From Granulicella sp. dw_53 (GTDB lineage: Bacteria > Acidobacteriota > Terriglobia > Terriglobales > Acidobacteriaceae), in the NCBI RefSeq assembly GCF_018449545.1, contig NZ_JAAVUR010000001.1, forward strand, positions 620,001 through 684,000: DNA of 64,000 nucleotides, given 5' to 3'. A program made the translations under genes and the position numbers. This document shows positions 45,558 through 55,962 of the stretch, one piece after another. Numbering within the stretch: position 1 is the first letter of the stretch; the number at the start of each line of letters is the position of its first letter. The notes beneath the pieces were generated by a model. It was not told where the DNA came from and made no database searches. It worked only from the letters and a program-made list of their open reading frames with translations.

Positions 45558-46807
45558 GTAATTTGATACATGAACTTGAACTTATAGAACAATATCGGGC
45601 GATGGACGATCTGCTGTCGCCTTCTAGTCGGTGGCTTCAGGTCTTATCTCATCTCGATCCAAAGTATGGTGGACTCAGTGCAGTAGTACCGCAACTCAGT
45701 TCGAAGTTAGCTTTAGGACAGGATCTTTCCATTAGTATCGCAGGTTTTTGCAGACAAGAAGAACAAGCATCTTTACTACTCAGTTCCGAGATATCAGTTA
45801 CCCGCTGGCCCCCAAGCCGAGCTGAATGGTTACGGAACCGCGACTTGCGAGCTAGATTTCAGGAGATAGTACGCCGCATCAATGGACTTCATATTCATGG
45901 GTTGTGGGAGAACAGTACTAACATCGCTGCTTGGACAGCTCGGTCATTTAAAAAACCCTACATCATCTCCGCCCACGGAATGCTGGAACCCTGGGCTCTA
46001 GCTAACAAGGGTATAAAAAAACGTATATATTCCGCTCTCATCGAACGCCGCAATATCGAAGGGGCTGCATGCCTCCACGCACTTACGTTGGCCGAAGCCG
46101 AGGATTATCGCCGTTTTGGTAGTCAAAAGCCTATTGCGGTCATACCGAACGGAGTTAACATACCCACCACAATACGCCGTCAAATCTTTTTCGACAACTT
46201 CCCAGAACTTCGCGGCGGAAAAATCGTCCTCTTCCTTGGCCGCATTCATTTCAAGAAGGGACTCGACATCCTGGTTCGGGCGTGGGCAACACTGGAAAAG
46301 CGTTTCTCCGACGCAGTGCTAGTGCTAGCTGGTCCGGACTCAGAAGACTCGCGTGCAACTGTCGAGGAGCTGATTGTAGGCCTTGGCCTATCGCCGAGGA
46401 GGGTGGTCTTTACAGGCATGTTGGACGAGGAGACTAAATGGAGCGCACTCGCCAACGCTCATTGTTTCGTGCTGCCCTCTTACTCCGAAGGGCTGAGTGT
46501 GGCAACGCTAGAGGCGATGGGCATGGGTGTGCCAGTGATTATCTCCGAGAATTGCCACATGCCTGAAGTGAAAGACCTAGGTGCGGGATGGGTCATTAAA
46601 ACAGATGTGTTTTCTCTCTCCGAGGCACTTGAAGAAGTGCTGCAAAACAAATTTGCCACCAATGCAAAAATAGGCAATTGCGGCCGGAAAATCGTTGCCG
46701 ACCGCTACACCTGGTCCGCAGTCGGAAACCAGATGGCAAAACTCTATCACTGGATACAGGACGAATCCACAGAACTCAATTTCGAACTGCTGGGAGGACG
46801 ATCATGA
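45554..46807 (+). CDS. Glycosyltransferase family 4
   Basis: GT-B transferase of 417 residues with HLDPKYGGLSAVVPQLSSKLA near the start, the GT4 loop IISAHGMLEPWALANKG, the donor site AVIPNGVNIPT, KIVLFLGRIHFKKGLDIL and the E-x7-E motif YSEGLSVATLEAMGMGVPVI. It overlaps the transferase before it and the acyltransferase after it by four bases each (ATGA), so the three are coupled. The HGMLEPWAL segment is frequent in transferases of colanic-acid-like clusters, next to WcaF and WcaI relatives as here. Confidence 0.93.
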   Translation: MSNLIHELELIEQYRAMDDLLSPSSRWLQVLSHLDPKYGGLSAVVPQLSSKLALGQDLSISIAGFCRQEEQASLLLSSEISVTRWPPSRAEWLRNRDLRARFQEIVRRINGLHIHGLWENSTNIAAWTARSFKKPYIISAHGMLEPWALANKGIKKRIYSALIERRNIEGAACLHALTLAEAEDYRRFGSQKPIAVIPNGVNIPTTIRRQIFFDNFPELRGGKIVLFLGRIHFKKGLDILVRAWATLEKRFSDAVLVLAGPDSEDSRATVEELIVGLGLSPRRVVFTGMLDEETKWSALANAHCFVLPSYSEGLSVATLEAMGMGVPVIISENCHMPEVKDLGAGWVIKTDVFSLSEALEEVLQNKFATNAKIGNCGRKIVADRYTWSAVGNQMAKLYHWIQDESTELNFELLGGRS

Positions 46808-47400
46808 GCGTGCCCATCCAGCTGCGTAACTACAACAACTCATGGTATCGACCTGGACGTTCAATTCTTTGGCGGTCTGCCTGGTTGTTTTTTGGACTAC
46901 CGCTATTTCGCTGTTCTTTACTACCCTTCTCTGCGTTGCGGGTTTCGCTACTTCGTCTCTTCGGGGCAAAGGTTGGGGCGGGCGTAGTCATTCATTCTGA
47001 AGTTGTCATTAAGTACCCATGGCATATCACGATTGGAGATCATTGTTGGATTGGTGAAAGGAGTTGGATCGACTCTCTCACCTCGGTACGCCTCGGCAAC
47101 AACGTATGCATCTCTCAGGGCGCTTATCTGTGCACCGGCAATCATGACTGGAGCGATCCCAACTTCGGCTTGATGGTCCGCCCAATTGAACTGAAAGACG
47201 GGTCTTGGGTCGGCGCGAAATCTATGCTTTTACCAGGCGCGACTCTCTCTGAAGGGGCGATAGCGGCCGCAGGCAGTGTAGTGTCCGGCGCAATTCCATC
47301 TTTCGAAATCTTCGCTGGCAATCCAGCAGTCTTTCTCCGCAACCGACGCGTCGTTGATGTTCACGCCCAAGTAGAGCGATTCGAGGAGGTCACCCGTTGA
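46804..47400 (+). CDS. WcaF-like hexapeptide-repeat acyltransferase
   Basis: Acyltransferase of 198 residues with a left-handed beta-helix. Hexapeptide repeats run from GAKVGAGVVIHSEVVIKYPW through ITIGDHCWIGERSWID and VRLGNNVCISQGAYLCTGNH to DGSWVGAKSMLLPGATLSEGAIAAAGSVV. The catalytic His lies in CTGNHDW. It would O-acetylate a sugar of the polysaccharide using acetyl-CoA. I use the ATG at 46804 because it overlaps the preceding stop (ATGA) and has GGGAGGA upstream; earlier starts fall inside the previous gene. It overlaps the next gene by four bases. Confidence 0.92.
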   Translation: MSVPIQLRNYNNSWYRPGRSILWRSAWLFFGLPLFRCSLLPFSALRVSLLRLFGAKVGAGVVIHSEVVIKYPWHITIGDHCWIGERSWIDSLTSVRLGNNVCISQGAYLCTGNHDWSDPNFGLMVRPIELKDGSWVGAKSMLLPGATLSEGAIAAAGSVVSGAIPSFEIFAGNPAVFLRNRRVVDVHAQVERFEEVTR

Positions 47401-48632
47401 GAATACTCTTGCTCAACCAATTTTTCTGGCCAGATTCCTCAGCGACGAGCCAGCTCCTAACTGACCTCGCACGCGGCTTGGTAGGTGATGGACATGATGT
47501 CTACGCTATTAGTGCAGATGGTGGTTACGCCCTTGTCGACGTCCAGGACGCTCCAGCAGTACAAATGCACCGGGTTAAGTCTCTCCCTTTCACAAGGGGC
47601 CGCATCGGACGAGTCCTGTCATACGCATCCTTCTACTTGTTTGCGGCGATTCGCAGCATCACACTGCCGAAGCCAGATCTCGTCATCACGCTGACGACAC
47701 CTCCGCTGCTCTCAATTTTAGGAAATATCGTTCAAACGCTGCGAGGTTCGCGTCATTTCATCTGGGAGATGGATCTGTATCCAGACGTTGCCATAGACCT
47801 CGGATACTTCAAAGCGGGAGGCCTCTGTGAAAGAGTTACAGGCCTGCTCGCTGACTGGTCTCGCCATCGTGCTGACGGAATTATCGCGCTCGGAGAATGC
47901 ATGAAAGCGAGATTAGTGAAACGCGGCATATCCGCCGAACGCATCTTCGTGGCTCACAACTGGGCCGATAGTAGAGCGATCGTTGTATTACCTCGACAAG
48001 GAACTCCTGACAGTCTCAACATCCTCTACTCCGGAAACCTCGGGCTAGCTCATGACCTGGATACCATCAAAGGTGCGATGCTCAGGCTGAAAGAAGATAC
48101 TCGCTTCCGCTTTATCTTCGTAGGCAATGGAGTTCGGCGTGACGAACTTACTAAGTTCGCCACGGTCGAAGGACTCGACACCGTCGAATTGCGGCCCTAC
48201 GTACAAAGGGCGACTCTCAGCGAGAGCCTTGCTATCGGAGATATCGGGCTTGTGACACAGCGTCAAGAGTGCTGTGGCTCTGTTGTTCCAAGCAAAGTCT
48301 ACGGCCTACTTGCGGCGGGCCGTCCCATCTTGTTCATAGGGCCGGTGGAAGCAACCCCGGCTCGTATTATCAAGGAATTTAATTGCGGTTGGCATGTTTC
48401 ATGTGGCGATATCAAATCGCTTACTAAACTTTTGCTTCACTTAGCAGAGAATCCTGGTGAAGTCTGGACGACTGGTCAGCGCGCGCGTGAAGCGCTGATT
48501 GAACACTTTGATCGACCACTCGGCGTCGCAAGAATCGCCGGCATCGTTGGCGCAGGTTTACAGGTCTCGCCTGAAAAGACGTACGCAGCTTTTCCTGCGG
48601 AACCTGCTGGCCAGCATTCACACGTAAGCTGA
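47397..48632 (+). CDS. WcaI-like glycosyltransferase family 4
   Basis: GT-B transferase of 411 residues with the N-terminus RILLLNQFFWPDSSATSQLL typical of WcaI relatives. The donor half has NILYSGNLGLAHDLDTIKGA, FIFVGNGVRRDELTKFA and VVPSKVYGLLAAGRPILFIG. The start is a TTG overlapping the WcaF-like stop (TTGA), so translation is coupled. WcaI-like transferases in E. coli act on fucose or glucose units of colanic acid; the sugar here is unknown. It is followed 32 bases later by the initiating phosphosugar transferase. Confidence 0.92.
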   Translation: MRILLLNQFFWPDSSATSQLLTDLARGLVGDGHDVYAISADGGYALVDVQDAPAVQMHRVKSLPFTRGRIGRVLSYASFYLFAAIRSITLPKPDLVITLTTPPLLSILGNIVQTLRGSRHFIWEMDLYPDVAIDLGYFKAGGLCERVTGLLADWSRHRADGIIALGECMKARLVKRGISAERIFVAHNWADSRAIVVLPRQGTPDSLNILYSGNLGLAHDLDTIKGAMLRLKEDTRFRFIFVGNGVRRDELTKFATVEGLDTVELRPYVQRATLSESLAIGDIGLVTQRQECCGSVVPSKVYGLLAAGRPILFIGPVEATPARIIKEFNCGWHVSCGDIKSLTKLLLHLAENPGEVWTTGQRAREALIEHFDRPLGVARIAGIVGAGLQVSPEKTYAAFPAEPAGQHSHVS

Positions 48633-48664
48633 TCATTGCCTTTGGGCATGCTTGGAGCAATGCA

Positions 48665-50155
48665 ATGAACACCATTCTCGCATTGGGTGTCACAGCGTTT
48701 ATCCTTTGTTTCATTCTCACGCCGCTGTGCCGTGACTTGTCACTTCGCCTCAACCTGGTAGACCATCCCGACACGGAACGTAAGTTTCATAAGAAACCAA
48801 TTCCTCGCGTGGGTGGCGTTCCCATCGTCCTCGCGTATTCCGGCGCGCTAATTCTTGTGTTTGTCTTCACGCCAGCGACTCAGCGGGTTTACATCCGACA
48901 CCACGAAATACTGTGGGCTCTCCTGCCAGCTGCGGCCATTATTTTTATTACAGGCCTTATCGACGATCTTATAGGTCTAAAACCCTGGCAGAAGCTCGCC
49001 GGTCAATTTCTCGGGGCTGGTCTCGCCGTGGGCTTAGGTGCGTATCTAGCTCCAGGTGACCTTGCAGTCTCCGTCGAGCATTCGTGGTTCGCCTCGCCTT
49101 GGATCAACATTCCACTAAGTCTTTTATGGCTTATAGGTTGCACAAATGCGGTCAATCTTATAGACGGACTTGATGGACTAGCCTCTGGTGTAGGTCTCTT
49201 CGCAACCGTCACGATGCTTCTTGCCGCAGCTTTCAATGGCAATACCGGCCTACTACTTACGACCATGCCGTTAGCCGGGTGCTTACTTGCCTTCCTTTGC
49301 TTCAATTTCAGTCCGGCCTCCATCTTTCTGGGAGATTGTGGCAGCCTGACTGTTGGGTTCATGCTCGGTTGCTTCAGCCTAGTCTGGAGTCAGCGCAGCG
49401 GAACGCTCCTGGGCATGGCAGCTCCTCTTATGGCGCTTGCATTGCCGCTCATAGATGTGGGGTTGGCGATCTGCCGTCGCTATCTTCGCAAAGTTCCAAT
49501 CTTTCGGGCAGATCGCGGCCACATTCACCATATGGTCCAAGCGCGTGGATTCAAGCCACGAGACACTGCCTTGATCCTATATGGAGTATGCGCTCTCGCT
49601 GCCTCCTTAGCTCTAGTACAAAGCTTCCAGCCTTATCTACGCAGCATCGTAGTTATAGTCTTCTCGATATTAGTGTGGGCTGGAGTAAATTATCTTGGTT
49701 ACATCGAGCTCGGAGCAGCTACTCGGGCGCTTTCGAGTAGACACATCCTAGGGCTGGTACGCGAAGAGATATATTTGCACGATCTCGGTCGCGCTCTCCT
49801 CGATTCCAAGACCTCTGATGATTGCTGGATGGTTGTAAAGAAGGCCTGCGCCGAAATGCGTTTCGCGACAATTGAGATGTCGTTTCAAGGTAACCGCTTT
49901 GAAACGATTCTAGACCCGGCCACACTGGAACACGAGTGGAGAATCACATTGCCTTTGGGCGATTCAGGTTATCTTTCACTTAGCCGTTCCGCTTATGAGA
50001 AATCGCCAAAGACTATGATTTCGACCTTGGATCACTTACAGGAGATCCTCGTAAAAAGAGCACAAATGCAACAGACCTCAGCATCTTTTATTAATGCCTC
50101 CGCACTACATCGAGAATCGAAATATCGGATCGCCGCAACTCAAGAACGATCGTAG
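48665..50155 (+). CDS. WecA/TagO-type undecaprenyl-phosphate sugar-1-phosphate transferase with extra C-terminal domain
   Basis: Integral-membrane initiating enzyme of 496 residues that loads a HexNAc-1-phosphate onto undecaprenyl phosphate. It has about eleven helices and the MraY-superfamily motifs HKKPIPRVGG, TGLIDDLIGL, NAVNLIDGLDGLASG, FLGDCGSLTVGF and RADRGHIHHM. The family core ends near residue 350. About 140 further residues (from around GAATRALSSRHILGLVREEI) look soluble and alpha/beta, with CWMVVKKACAEMRFATIEMSF, and resemble no motif I recognise. No WbaP-type transferase is in the cluster, so this enzyme probably starts each repeat unit. GGAG lies seven bases before the ATG. Confidence 0.92.
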   Translation: MNTILALGVTAFILCFILTPLCRDLSLRLNLVDHPDTERKFHKKPIPRVGGVPIVLAYSGALILVFVFTPATQRVYIRHHEILWALLPAAAIIFITGLIDDLIGLKPWQKLAGQFLGAGLAVGLGAYLAPGDLAVSVEHSWFASPWINIPLSLLWLIGCTNAVNLIDGLDGLASGVGLFATVTMLLAAAFNGNTGLLLTTMPLAGCLLAFLCFNFSPASIFLGDCGSLTVGFMLGCFSLVWSQRSGTLLGMAAPLMALALPLIDVGLAICRRYLRKVPIFRADRGHIHHMVQARGFKPRDTALILYGVCALAASLALVQSFQPYLRSIVVIVFSILVWAGVNYLGYIELGAATRALSSRHILGLVREEIYLHDLGRALLDSKTSDDCWMVVKKACAEMRFATIEMSFQGNRFETILDPATLEHEWRITLPLGDSGYLSLSRSAYEKSPKTMISTLDHLQEILVKRAQMQQTSASFINASALHRESKYRIAATQERS

Positions 50156-50221
50156 TTAGAATGCTGGCTGTCAGAAGTTCCGAGCTATCCATTTATCGTC
50201 GTCGTGGAATCCGTCCACTTG

Positions 50222-52099
50222 CTAGTTAGCGCGACCCTTGCCCGTGCGAGGCGAAGTAGAAGTTGAAACTGGAGGCGATTTAATCCCTGAAGAATCCATT
50301 GAAACACCGGCAGCCTTATAGATAGCTAGAATCGTCGTATCATTTGCATCCCAATAGCCTACATGGCCCATGAGAATGTCGCCGCCCTTTACCGATGTAA
50401 TCAATTGCGGCAATTTCTCAGTTAATTTGGCGGCATCGACATCATTGATCAGATTGACGCTGAAGGCATGCGGATAATATGCACGTACTATCGGATCGGT
50501 TCCAAGATCACCATGAAAGAGAAAGGTTTGAAAGGGAGCGGTGTAAGCGAAGTATTTCGAGGTGGTCTCTTCGGGAATGATTAAAGAGTCCGGGAAGGTC
50601 CGGGCCACTTGCTGAAAGATACTGGCGTCAAGAACGGCTCCATTAGGTTCGACGGAGGAGTCAACGTAAAACAAAGTGGCTCCCCAGCGATCATGCGCAA
50701 ACTTTATCTTGCGGATCAACTCGGCAGCAATATCCGCGTTCGGCAGAGTTACCTGTTGCGCCGTGCCATCCGGATTTCGGGTGAAGTGTTGCGGCCGCGC
50801 ACATACTCCCACTCTAAACCCGGTGTTCCTGATTACTTTGAAATAAGCATCATCTAGCTTCCATCCGAAATACGGCGAACCATGGTCAAGAATGATGCTC
50901 TCCATCTCGGGAGAGATCTGCGCGATACTATCCGGCTGACAGACATAACTGGTACTTTGCGGGTACTCCTCCCCTTCGATATCCCAGGTGATCGAGCCCT
51001 GTGCGTGAAGCTGTTCCATGTTCGCAACAATATTAGTAGCCTGTTCCAGAACTCGCCTTTGGAATGCAGCAAGTCCTGCCACCGTCCTGATATCAAAGTT
51101 ACCCTCATTCCTCTCGTTGAAGTATCGTCGAGGATTATTAGAATACCCCCCGGGCTTACTCGCCTCCCCACTCGGAGAACTAGCTAAATAAACCGTGCCA
51201 ATAGGTCTGCGATCGATCCAGTTCAACTGCGCTGGCCATGTCCGCGCCCAATTTGCATAGATATCTGGCGCCAGCGCTACAGAGGAAGTTCCTGAAGATG
51301 CGAACCGCAATGACACGACAAGCGTGTCCGTTTTACCCGGATATACTGGCCGATCGTTATGCGGCTGGAACGTCGCTAGCCCATCCGGGGCAGTCCCACT
51401 AATGATTGGAGAATAAGCAACTCCAGTACCTGTTGGAAGAAACCCACTGTAAAGCGGCTTCGACGCATCTGGCACGACAGCGACGACTTCGCCGGATCCA
51501 TAATCAGCTATCGTCACACTTGGAGCCGTAGTATTGAAGGCAAGTTGGGGATAACTCGCGTTACCAAAGCTCTTGGGAAGTTTTGGAAGATGAATTCCAA
51601 ACGGATAGATCACAGCACCATCGAGAATCACCCCCGAGCCGGGCTTGTTGGTCTCAGTGACTCGCATATCGAGAGTGTCTCCACTCTGCAAGAACTGCAC
51701 CTGAATAGACCCCCAACTGTAGTTATAGGTCCATGTATTCGTCTCTGAACTCCAGCTACGGCCATTGTTAGTTTCGCCCCAGGCAAACTGACCGCCTGAC
51801 ATGAGGTTCCCTTGCAGGTCAGTCATCTTCATATGCCATATGTGAAATAAGTCGGAAGGATATTGGGCCAAATCCTCTAATAAGACTCCCGCATAGGACA
51901 CTTGTTGAACCCCGTTTGAACCATAAGTAACCTTTAGATTCGTTTCCGCAATCGTCTGCCTCTCGAACGCGACAACGCTGACTATCGCGGCAGCAATCGC
52001 CATAACGGACAAAATAGTCTTTACTCGGAAGGCCCTTAATCCCCACAAGTCTCGGAAAAAGTGAAGAACAGACCGTAACAATGGCAGTGCTAGGCTCAT
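50222..52099 (-). CDS. Membrane-anchored putative glycoside-hydrolase-like protein, unassigned
   Basis: Protein of 625 residues. An N-terminal anchor (VKTILSVMAIAAAIVSVVAF) is followed by a beta-rich part (about 60-270) and a C-terminal half that looks like a TIM barrel: strands ending in charged residues include SITWDIEGEEYPQ, GFRVGVCARPQHF, GATLFYVDSSVEPNG, DSLIIPEETTSKYF and GGDILMGHVGYWDAND. Carboxylates at strand ends recall retaining glycosidases, but I cannot place it in a family. Its gene converges on the end of the polysaccharide operon. A hydrolase acting on the polymer or its debris in the periplasm or at the surface is inferred. GTG at 52126 is an alternative start; neither has a clear ribosome site. 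Confidence 0.75.
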   Translation of the reverse strand: MSLALPLLRSVLHFFRDLWGLRAFRVKTILSVMAIAAAIVSVVAFERQTIAETNLKVTYGSNGVQQVSYAGVLLEDLAQYPSDLFHIWHMKMTDLQGNLMSGGQFAWGETNNGRSWSSETNTWTYNYSWGSIQVQFLQSGDTLDMRVTETNKPGSGVILDGAVIYPFGIHLPKLPKSFGNASYPQLAFNTTAPSVTIADYGSGEVVAVVPDASKPLYSGFLPTGTGVAYSPIISGTAPDGLATFQPHNDRPVYPGKTDTLVVSLRFASSGTSSVALAPDIYANWARTWPAQLNWIDRRPIGTVYLASSPSGEASKPGGYSNNPRRYFNERNEGNFDIRTVAGLAAFQRRVLEQATNIVANMEQLHAQGSITWDIEGEEYPQSTSYVCQPDSIAQISPEMESIILDHGSPYFGWKLDDAYFKVIRNTGFRVGVCARPQHFTRNPDGTAQQVTLPNADIAAELIRKIKFAHDRWGATLFYVDSSVEPNGAVLDASIFQQVARTFPDSLIIPEETTSKYFAYTAPFQTFLFHGDLGTDPIVRAYYPHAFSVNLINDVDAAKLTEKLPQLITSVKGGDILMGHVGYWDANDTTILAIYKAAGVSMDSSGIKSPPVSTSTSPRTGKGRAN

Positions 52100-52278
52100 A
52101 ATGCACTGGAAGGTATCAGTTGCCACAGGAGAAAGATAGCGAAGTGTCGTCTCCCGACGACACGCAAGAAGCAGCGAACGTAGTTCACGTTAGCGTGATG
52201 AAAAGTATTTCCAATAAGGCGTGAGCCCTCCCGCAAAATACCTAGGGGGACTAATCGTGATGAAGCTCCCAGCCTAAC

Positions 52279-52563
52279 TTAGGAATTAGATCGAATCATC
52301 GCCCAATTCGAGGCTTCGATCACTAACACAGCTACATTCGGCCAGACGCCGGTTGCTGCAAGCGAATGGATCCAATCACAAAGTGAGTTAGCTGTCAGCA
52401 GAGATCTTCCATAATAGAAAGCCTGAGTCAGGATGGTCTTATCCTGCAACCCGGAGATGGATTGGTTAAACCCATGTATCTCCATCAGAGCATCCAGCTT
52501 TTTGTATATCTCGATCTCCGGTTGACCCTGCAAAGTAACCTGTATAAAAAAAATCGCCATCAA
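52279..52563 (-). CDS. Small protein of unknown function (94 aa)
   Basis: Predicted soluble protein of 94 residues beginning MAIFFIQVTLQGQPEIEIYKKLDALM. The order strand-helix (YKKLDALMEIHGF), strand, strand, helix (ANSLCDWIHSLAAT), strand (NVAVLVIEASNWAMI) suggests a ferredoxin-like fold of the kind found in small single-domain proteins such as GhoS or VapD relatives. That resemblance is by eye only. AAGGA lies 11 bases before the first of two ATGs. It stands alone between the glycosidase-like gene and the kinase gene, all on the minus strand. No partner toxin is evident. Confidence 0.6.
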   Translation of the reverse strand: MMAIFFIQVTLQGQPEIEIYKKLDALMEIHGFNQSISGLQDKTILTQAFYYGRSLLTANSLCDWIHSLAATGVWPNVAVLVIEASNWAMIRSNS

Positions 52564-52623
52564 TCATTCATTCCTTGAACTATCGAAAAACGCAGCAATG
52601 ATCCATTCGTACTTCAAGAAACA

Positions 52624-55600
52624 CTACCGGCCTTTAGCGGCAGCTTCGGCCAGCAATCCTTGCCCACGATCCGCCTCATGCCACAGTGAGAGGAAACGCC
52701 TGTACGCCACCACACTATTGGGCTTGTCTCCCATCGCCGCATACGCCCTTGTCAATCCTATCTGTGCCATTGGATACACATTACTGCCCCCTAAAAATGC
52801 CGCTCCCCTATGATCCACAATGATCTGAAAGTCCGCCACAGCCAACGCCGGCTCCGCTGCACTTAAGTGGGCCAACCCGCGCAGATACGGAGTCAACGCA
52901 AGCTGATCGTAAACAGCCGTCGAGCCTAAAGCAGCCAGCGCTCCTCGTGGATCATTCTTTCCAAGCGCCACCGCCGCCCTCAGATCGGCAAGATAGTATC
53001 CCGTCACAGCCGTACTCTCAGGAAAGCGGCGTTGCAGATCGAACGCCGTTCGCTCAGCGTCAGCAGAATTCCCGCAGAGAGCCGTTGCCATGCCCGCATT
53101 AAAACTTGAGACTAATCCCGACTCCGACTTCTCTGCCTCCTTTGCAAAACTCACCGCATGACTGCACGACCGCACTAACGCCAGGTCGAGCGCCGCTTGA
53201 GCCATAAAATAAGGCTGAACGGCACTCCGTCCCGTATTTAGACTCGAATCCCCAGCGCCGTTCGCCGTCGCCGACATCCAGAACGCCGCTGCGGCGGTCA
53301 TCCGCCCCTCATTGTCCAAATACAGACCATAGGTCGCCAACCTCCCAAACGACTCGCGTACACCTGGAGCTTTAGGATCCACATGAACTCCCTCGATGCT
53401 TGCCGTCTGCCGCGCCAGCTCCTCTTTGTCGTCCGCAAGATAAGCAGCAGCCAGCGTATTCCCAGTCCGCACTACCCCAAGCCGCTTTGCTTGTCCTTCA
53501 AGTTGTAGCGCACCTTGGAAGCGGTTCAGCCCAATCAGCACGTCTTCGGCCTCGGCATAGGCATCGGCATCATACGGGTCGACCGCGTAGGCTTGTTGTG
53601 CCGCTTGGAGAGCCTCGGGTAAATGTCCCTGCGCTCGCAATACACGCGCCAGGTAGAGAAACCCCGCCTCATCCCTCGGAAACAACTCCTTAAGCCGTCG
53701 TATCACTCCTGCTGCCCGGCCGTAATCGCCCGTCGCATTCATCGCTACGCAGAACTCAGCCAACAGCTTCAATCGTTCTTCCCTGCCCGCGGCCGTCTCC
53801 CGCGCCAAAAGTGCCTCTGCGACAGCCGCACCTTCCGCTCGCTCCTCACTGTAGAGCCAAGCCAATCGCAAGTGTGCCTGCATAAATTTGGGGTCCGTCG
53901 CTTTAGCCTTCTCGTAAGCATCAATCGCATCTCGCACCCGGCCGCTCTGCAACGCGATCTCACCTACCGCATACGCCTGCAGGGCGCCGAGATTCGCAGT
54001 AGCCTCCCGATCTAGCGGTCTGCTCGTCTTGGCTAGAGTCCGTTCACTCTCTCCCATATCGGAGCGCATCCGGCTCGCGACCCTGCTGATAGCTGCAGCA
54101 ATCTGTTCCTTGTCCTCCGCCTTCTCCTCGATACTGGTCAACTTATCGTTCGAGTCCGTCTTCAGCACATCGATGCTGATCGTATAAGGTGGGCTCGAGC
54201 CTTTGATCTCCCCGTACAGATAAGCCTTTGCCCCCACGATCTGCGCGACGCGCCGGCTCGAAATCAAACCACTCGTGGCCCCCTCTGCCTCCGCCTGCCG
54301 CAGACCCGCCCTGTAGGCCTCGCCTCCCCGAAAGGTCAGATACTGCATCTGCCCCAGCACCAACTCCAACCCTTCGATCACCACTCCATCTAGCGTCTTA
54401 TCGCCCGTCCGATTCTGAACCACAGTAAGGAGTAGAGTATCCCCTTGCTGCAGCACCACGGGACGAAACCAGCCATTGTTCATCGCCAGAAATATAACCC
54501 CTATAACCAACGCCGCCACCCCGGCAAACATCGCAATCCGAACCTTGGCGAGCCCCCCCGCTCTCTCTGGATCTTTCCGTGGATCCGATTCCGTTCCGCG
54601 CTTAGCACCACCTTCAACCTGTCGCCCAGCGCTCTCCTGCCGCACTCGGGGACTAACTCGCATCTCAGGGTCCGCCTCGCTGCTAAACGGTTCCACAGCC
54701 ATCCCATCAACCTGCTGCGCAGCCCCATTTTGTTCGTCATCAGGAACCGGCAATGTCTGCTCCCCCGAGCCACCGCCAGAGGCTACTGCTTTCACCGAAT
54801 CATGAGAAGGCTCCTTCTCAACAACCGCGCGGTCAGGAGCTGGCCGCTGACCACTCAAAACACCCTTGTCTCGATTCCCGTCAGACTGCGGAATACGCAG
54901 CATCGGACGGATCATCATATTGTCGCCGCTAGACTTCTTACCCTCCTCCTTCTCCACCGCGGGTACGACCTCAGGCGTTGCAGCCACTTTACCCAAACGG
55001 TTTGCACCCGAAACCGGACGCATCGGTCGTTTAATCCGCGCAATCGGATCCACTGCCTTCACCAAGGGCACCGTTGCTGCGGCTCGCTTCAACCACCCAC
55101 CACTCGTCCGAAACGGAATCTTCCGTAGCGCCCGGCCCAACTCCTCTGCGCTTTGGAACCGGTCATCCCGCTGTTTTGCCAGCAGCTTCAGGATGATCTT
55201 CTCCAGCTCCTTTGGAATAGAGTCGTTCCACTCGTGAATCGGTTCCGGCGCATGGTTCAGAAGTTGCACGAAGATCAGCGCGCTGGTCGTTCCCTGGAAC
55301 GGCACATGCCGCGTCGCCATCTCATACATCACCACGCCCAGCGAAAACAGATCCGACCGACCATCCAGGTCCTGTCCCCTGGCCTGCTCCGGAGACATGT
55401 AGGCGAGCGTCCCCACCGTCGCCCCCGCCAAGGTCAGATCCAACGCCCGCGCCGCACGTCCTCCTCGCGTCGCCAGTCCGATCTTTGCCAATCCAAAGTC
55501 CAACACCTTCGCCTGCGGTCGTCCGCGCGCGTGCTCCACCAGAAAAATATTTGCCGGCTTGATGTCACGGTGCACGATTCCCTTGGCATGGGCTGCCGCC

Positions 55601-55962
55601 AAAGCATCCGCCACCTCCTGCGAGTAGGCAATAATCTCATCGACCGGCACCGCCCCCCGCGAGATCTTGTCCTTCAGCGTCTCGCCCTCCAGCAGCTCCA
55701 TCACCATGTAGGGCTCGCCGTCCTGCTCCCCCATGTCGAAGATCGTGCAAATATGGGGATGATTCAACGCCGAAACGGCGCGCGCCTCCTGGAGAAAGCG
55801 CTCCCGCATCCCCGGCATCTCATAATCTTCGTGAAGCAGTTTGATCGCGACCTGACGATGCAGGCGTGCGTCCCACGCCCGGAACACCAGGCCCATGGCT
55901 CCGCCCCCCACCTTGCCGAGGATCTCGTACGGCCCGAATCTCTGGCCTACCTCTGGAATCAT
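52624..55962 (-). CDS. PknB-type Ser/Thr kinase with transmembrane helix and extracytoplasmic TPR-like domain
   Basis: Signalling protein of 1112 residues. The kinase domain (about 10-280) is complete: glycine loop GKVGGGAMG, Lys41 in [12 protein letters not shown] (131-138), DFGLAK (155-160), and [14 protein letters not shown] Pro/Lys/Glu-rich linker follows, then one helix at about 472-495 ([17 protein letters not shown]). The outer part has VENRTGD-like and TPR-like units ([46 protein letters not shown]-type helices to the end). Acidobacteriota carry many such kinases. The outer part likely senses or binds proteins in the periplasm. Targets are not evident from neighbours. Confidence 0.95.
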   Translation of the reverse strand: MIPEVGQRFGPYEILGKVGGGAMGLVFRAWDARLHRQVAIKLLHEDYEMPGMRERFLQEARAVSALNHPHICTIFDMGEQDGEPYMVMELLEGETLKDKISRGAVPVDEIIAYSQEVADALAAAHAKGIVHRDIKPANIFLVEHARGRPQAKVLDFGLAKIGLATRGGRAARALDLTLAGATVGTLAYMSPEQARGQDLDGRSDLFSLGVVMYEMATRHVPFQGTTSALIFVQLLNHAPEPIHEWNDSIPKELEKIILKLLAKQRDDRFQSAEELGRALRKIPFRTSGGWLKRAAATVPLVKAVDPIARIKRPMRPVSGANRLGKVAATPEVVPAVEKEEGKKSSGDNMMIRPMLRIPQSDGNRDKGVLSGQRPAPDRAVVEKEPSHDSVKAVASGGGSGEQTLPVPDDEQNGAAQQVDGMAVEPFSSEADPEMRVSPRVRQESAGRQVEGGAKRGTESDPRKDPERAGGLAKVRIAMFAGVAALVIGVIFLAMNNGWFRPVVLQQGDTLLLTVVQNRTGDKTLDGVVIEGLELVLGQMQYLTFRGGEAYRAGLRQAEAEGATSGLISSRRVAQIVGAKAYLYGEIKGSSPPYTISIDVLKTDSNDKLTSIEEKAEDKEQIAAAISRVASRMRSDMGESERTLAKTSRPLDREATANLGALQAYAVGEIALQSGRVRDAIDAYEKAKATDPKFMQAHLRLAWLYSEERAEGAAVAEALLARETAAGREERLKLLAEFCVAMNATGDYGRAAGVIRRLKELFPRDEAGFLYLARVLRAQGHLPEALQAAQQAYAVDPYDADAYAEAEDVLIGLNRFQGALQLEGQAKRLGVVRTGNTLAAAYLADDKEELARQTASIEGVHVDPKAPGVRESFGRLATYGLYLDNEGRMTAAAAFWMSATANGAGDSSLNTGRSAVQPYFMAQAALDLALVRSCSHAVSFAKEAEKSESGLVSSFNAGMATALCGNSADAERTAFDLQRRFPESTAVTGYYLADLRAAVALGKNDPRGALAALGSTAVYDQLALTPYLRGLAHLSAAEPALAVADFQIIVDHRGAAFLGGSNVYPMAQIGLTRAYAAMGDKPNSVVAYRRFLSLWHEADRGQGLLAEAAAKGR

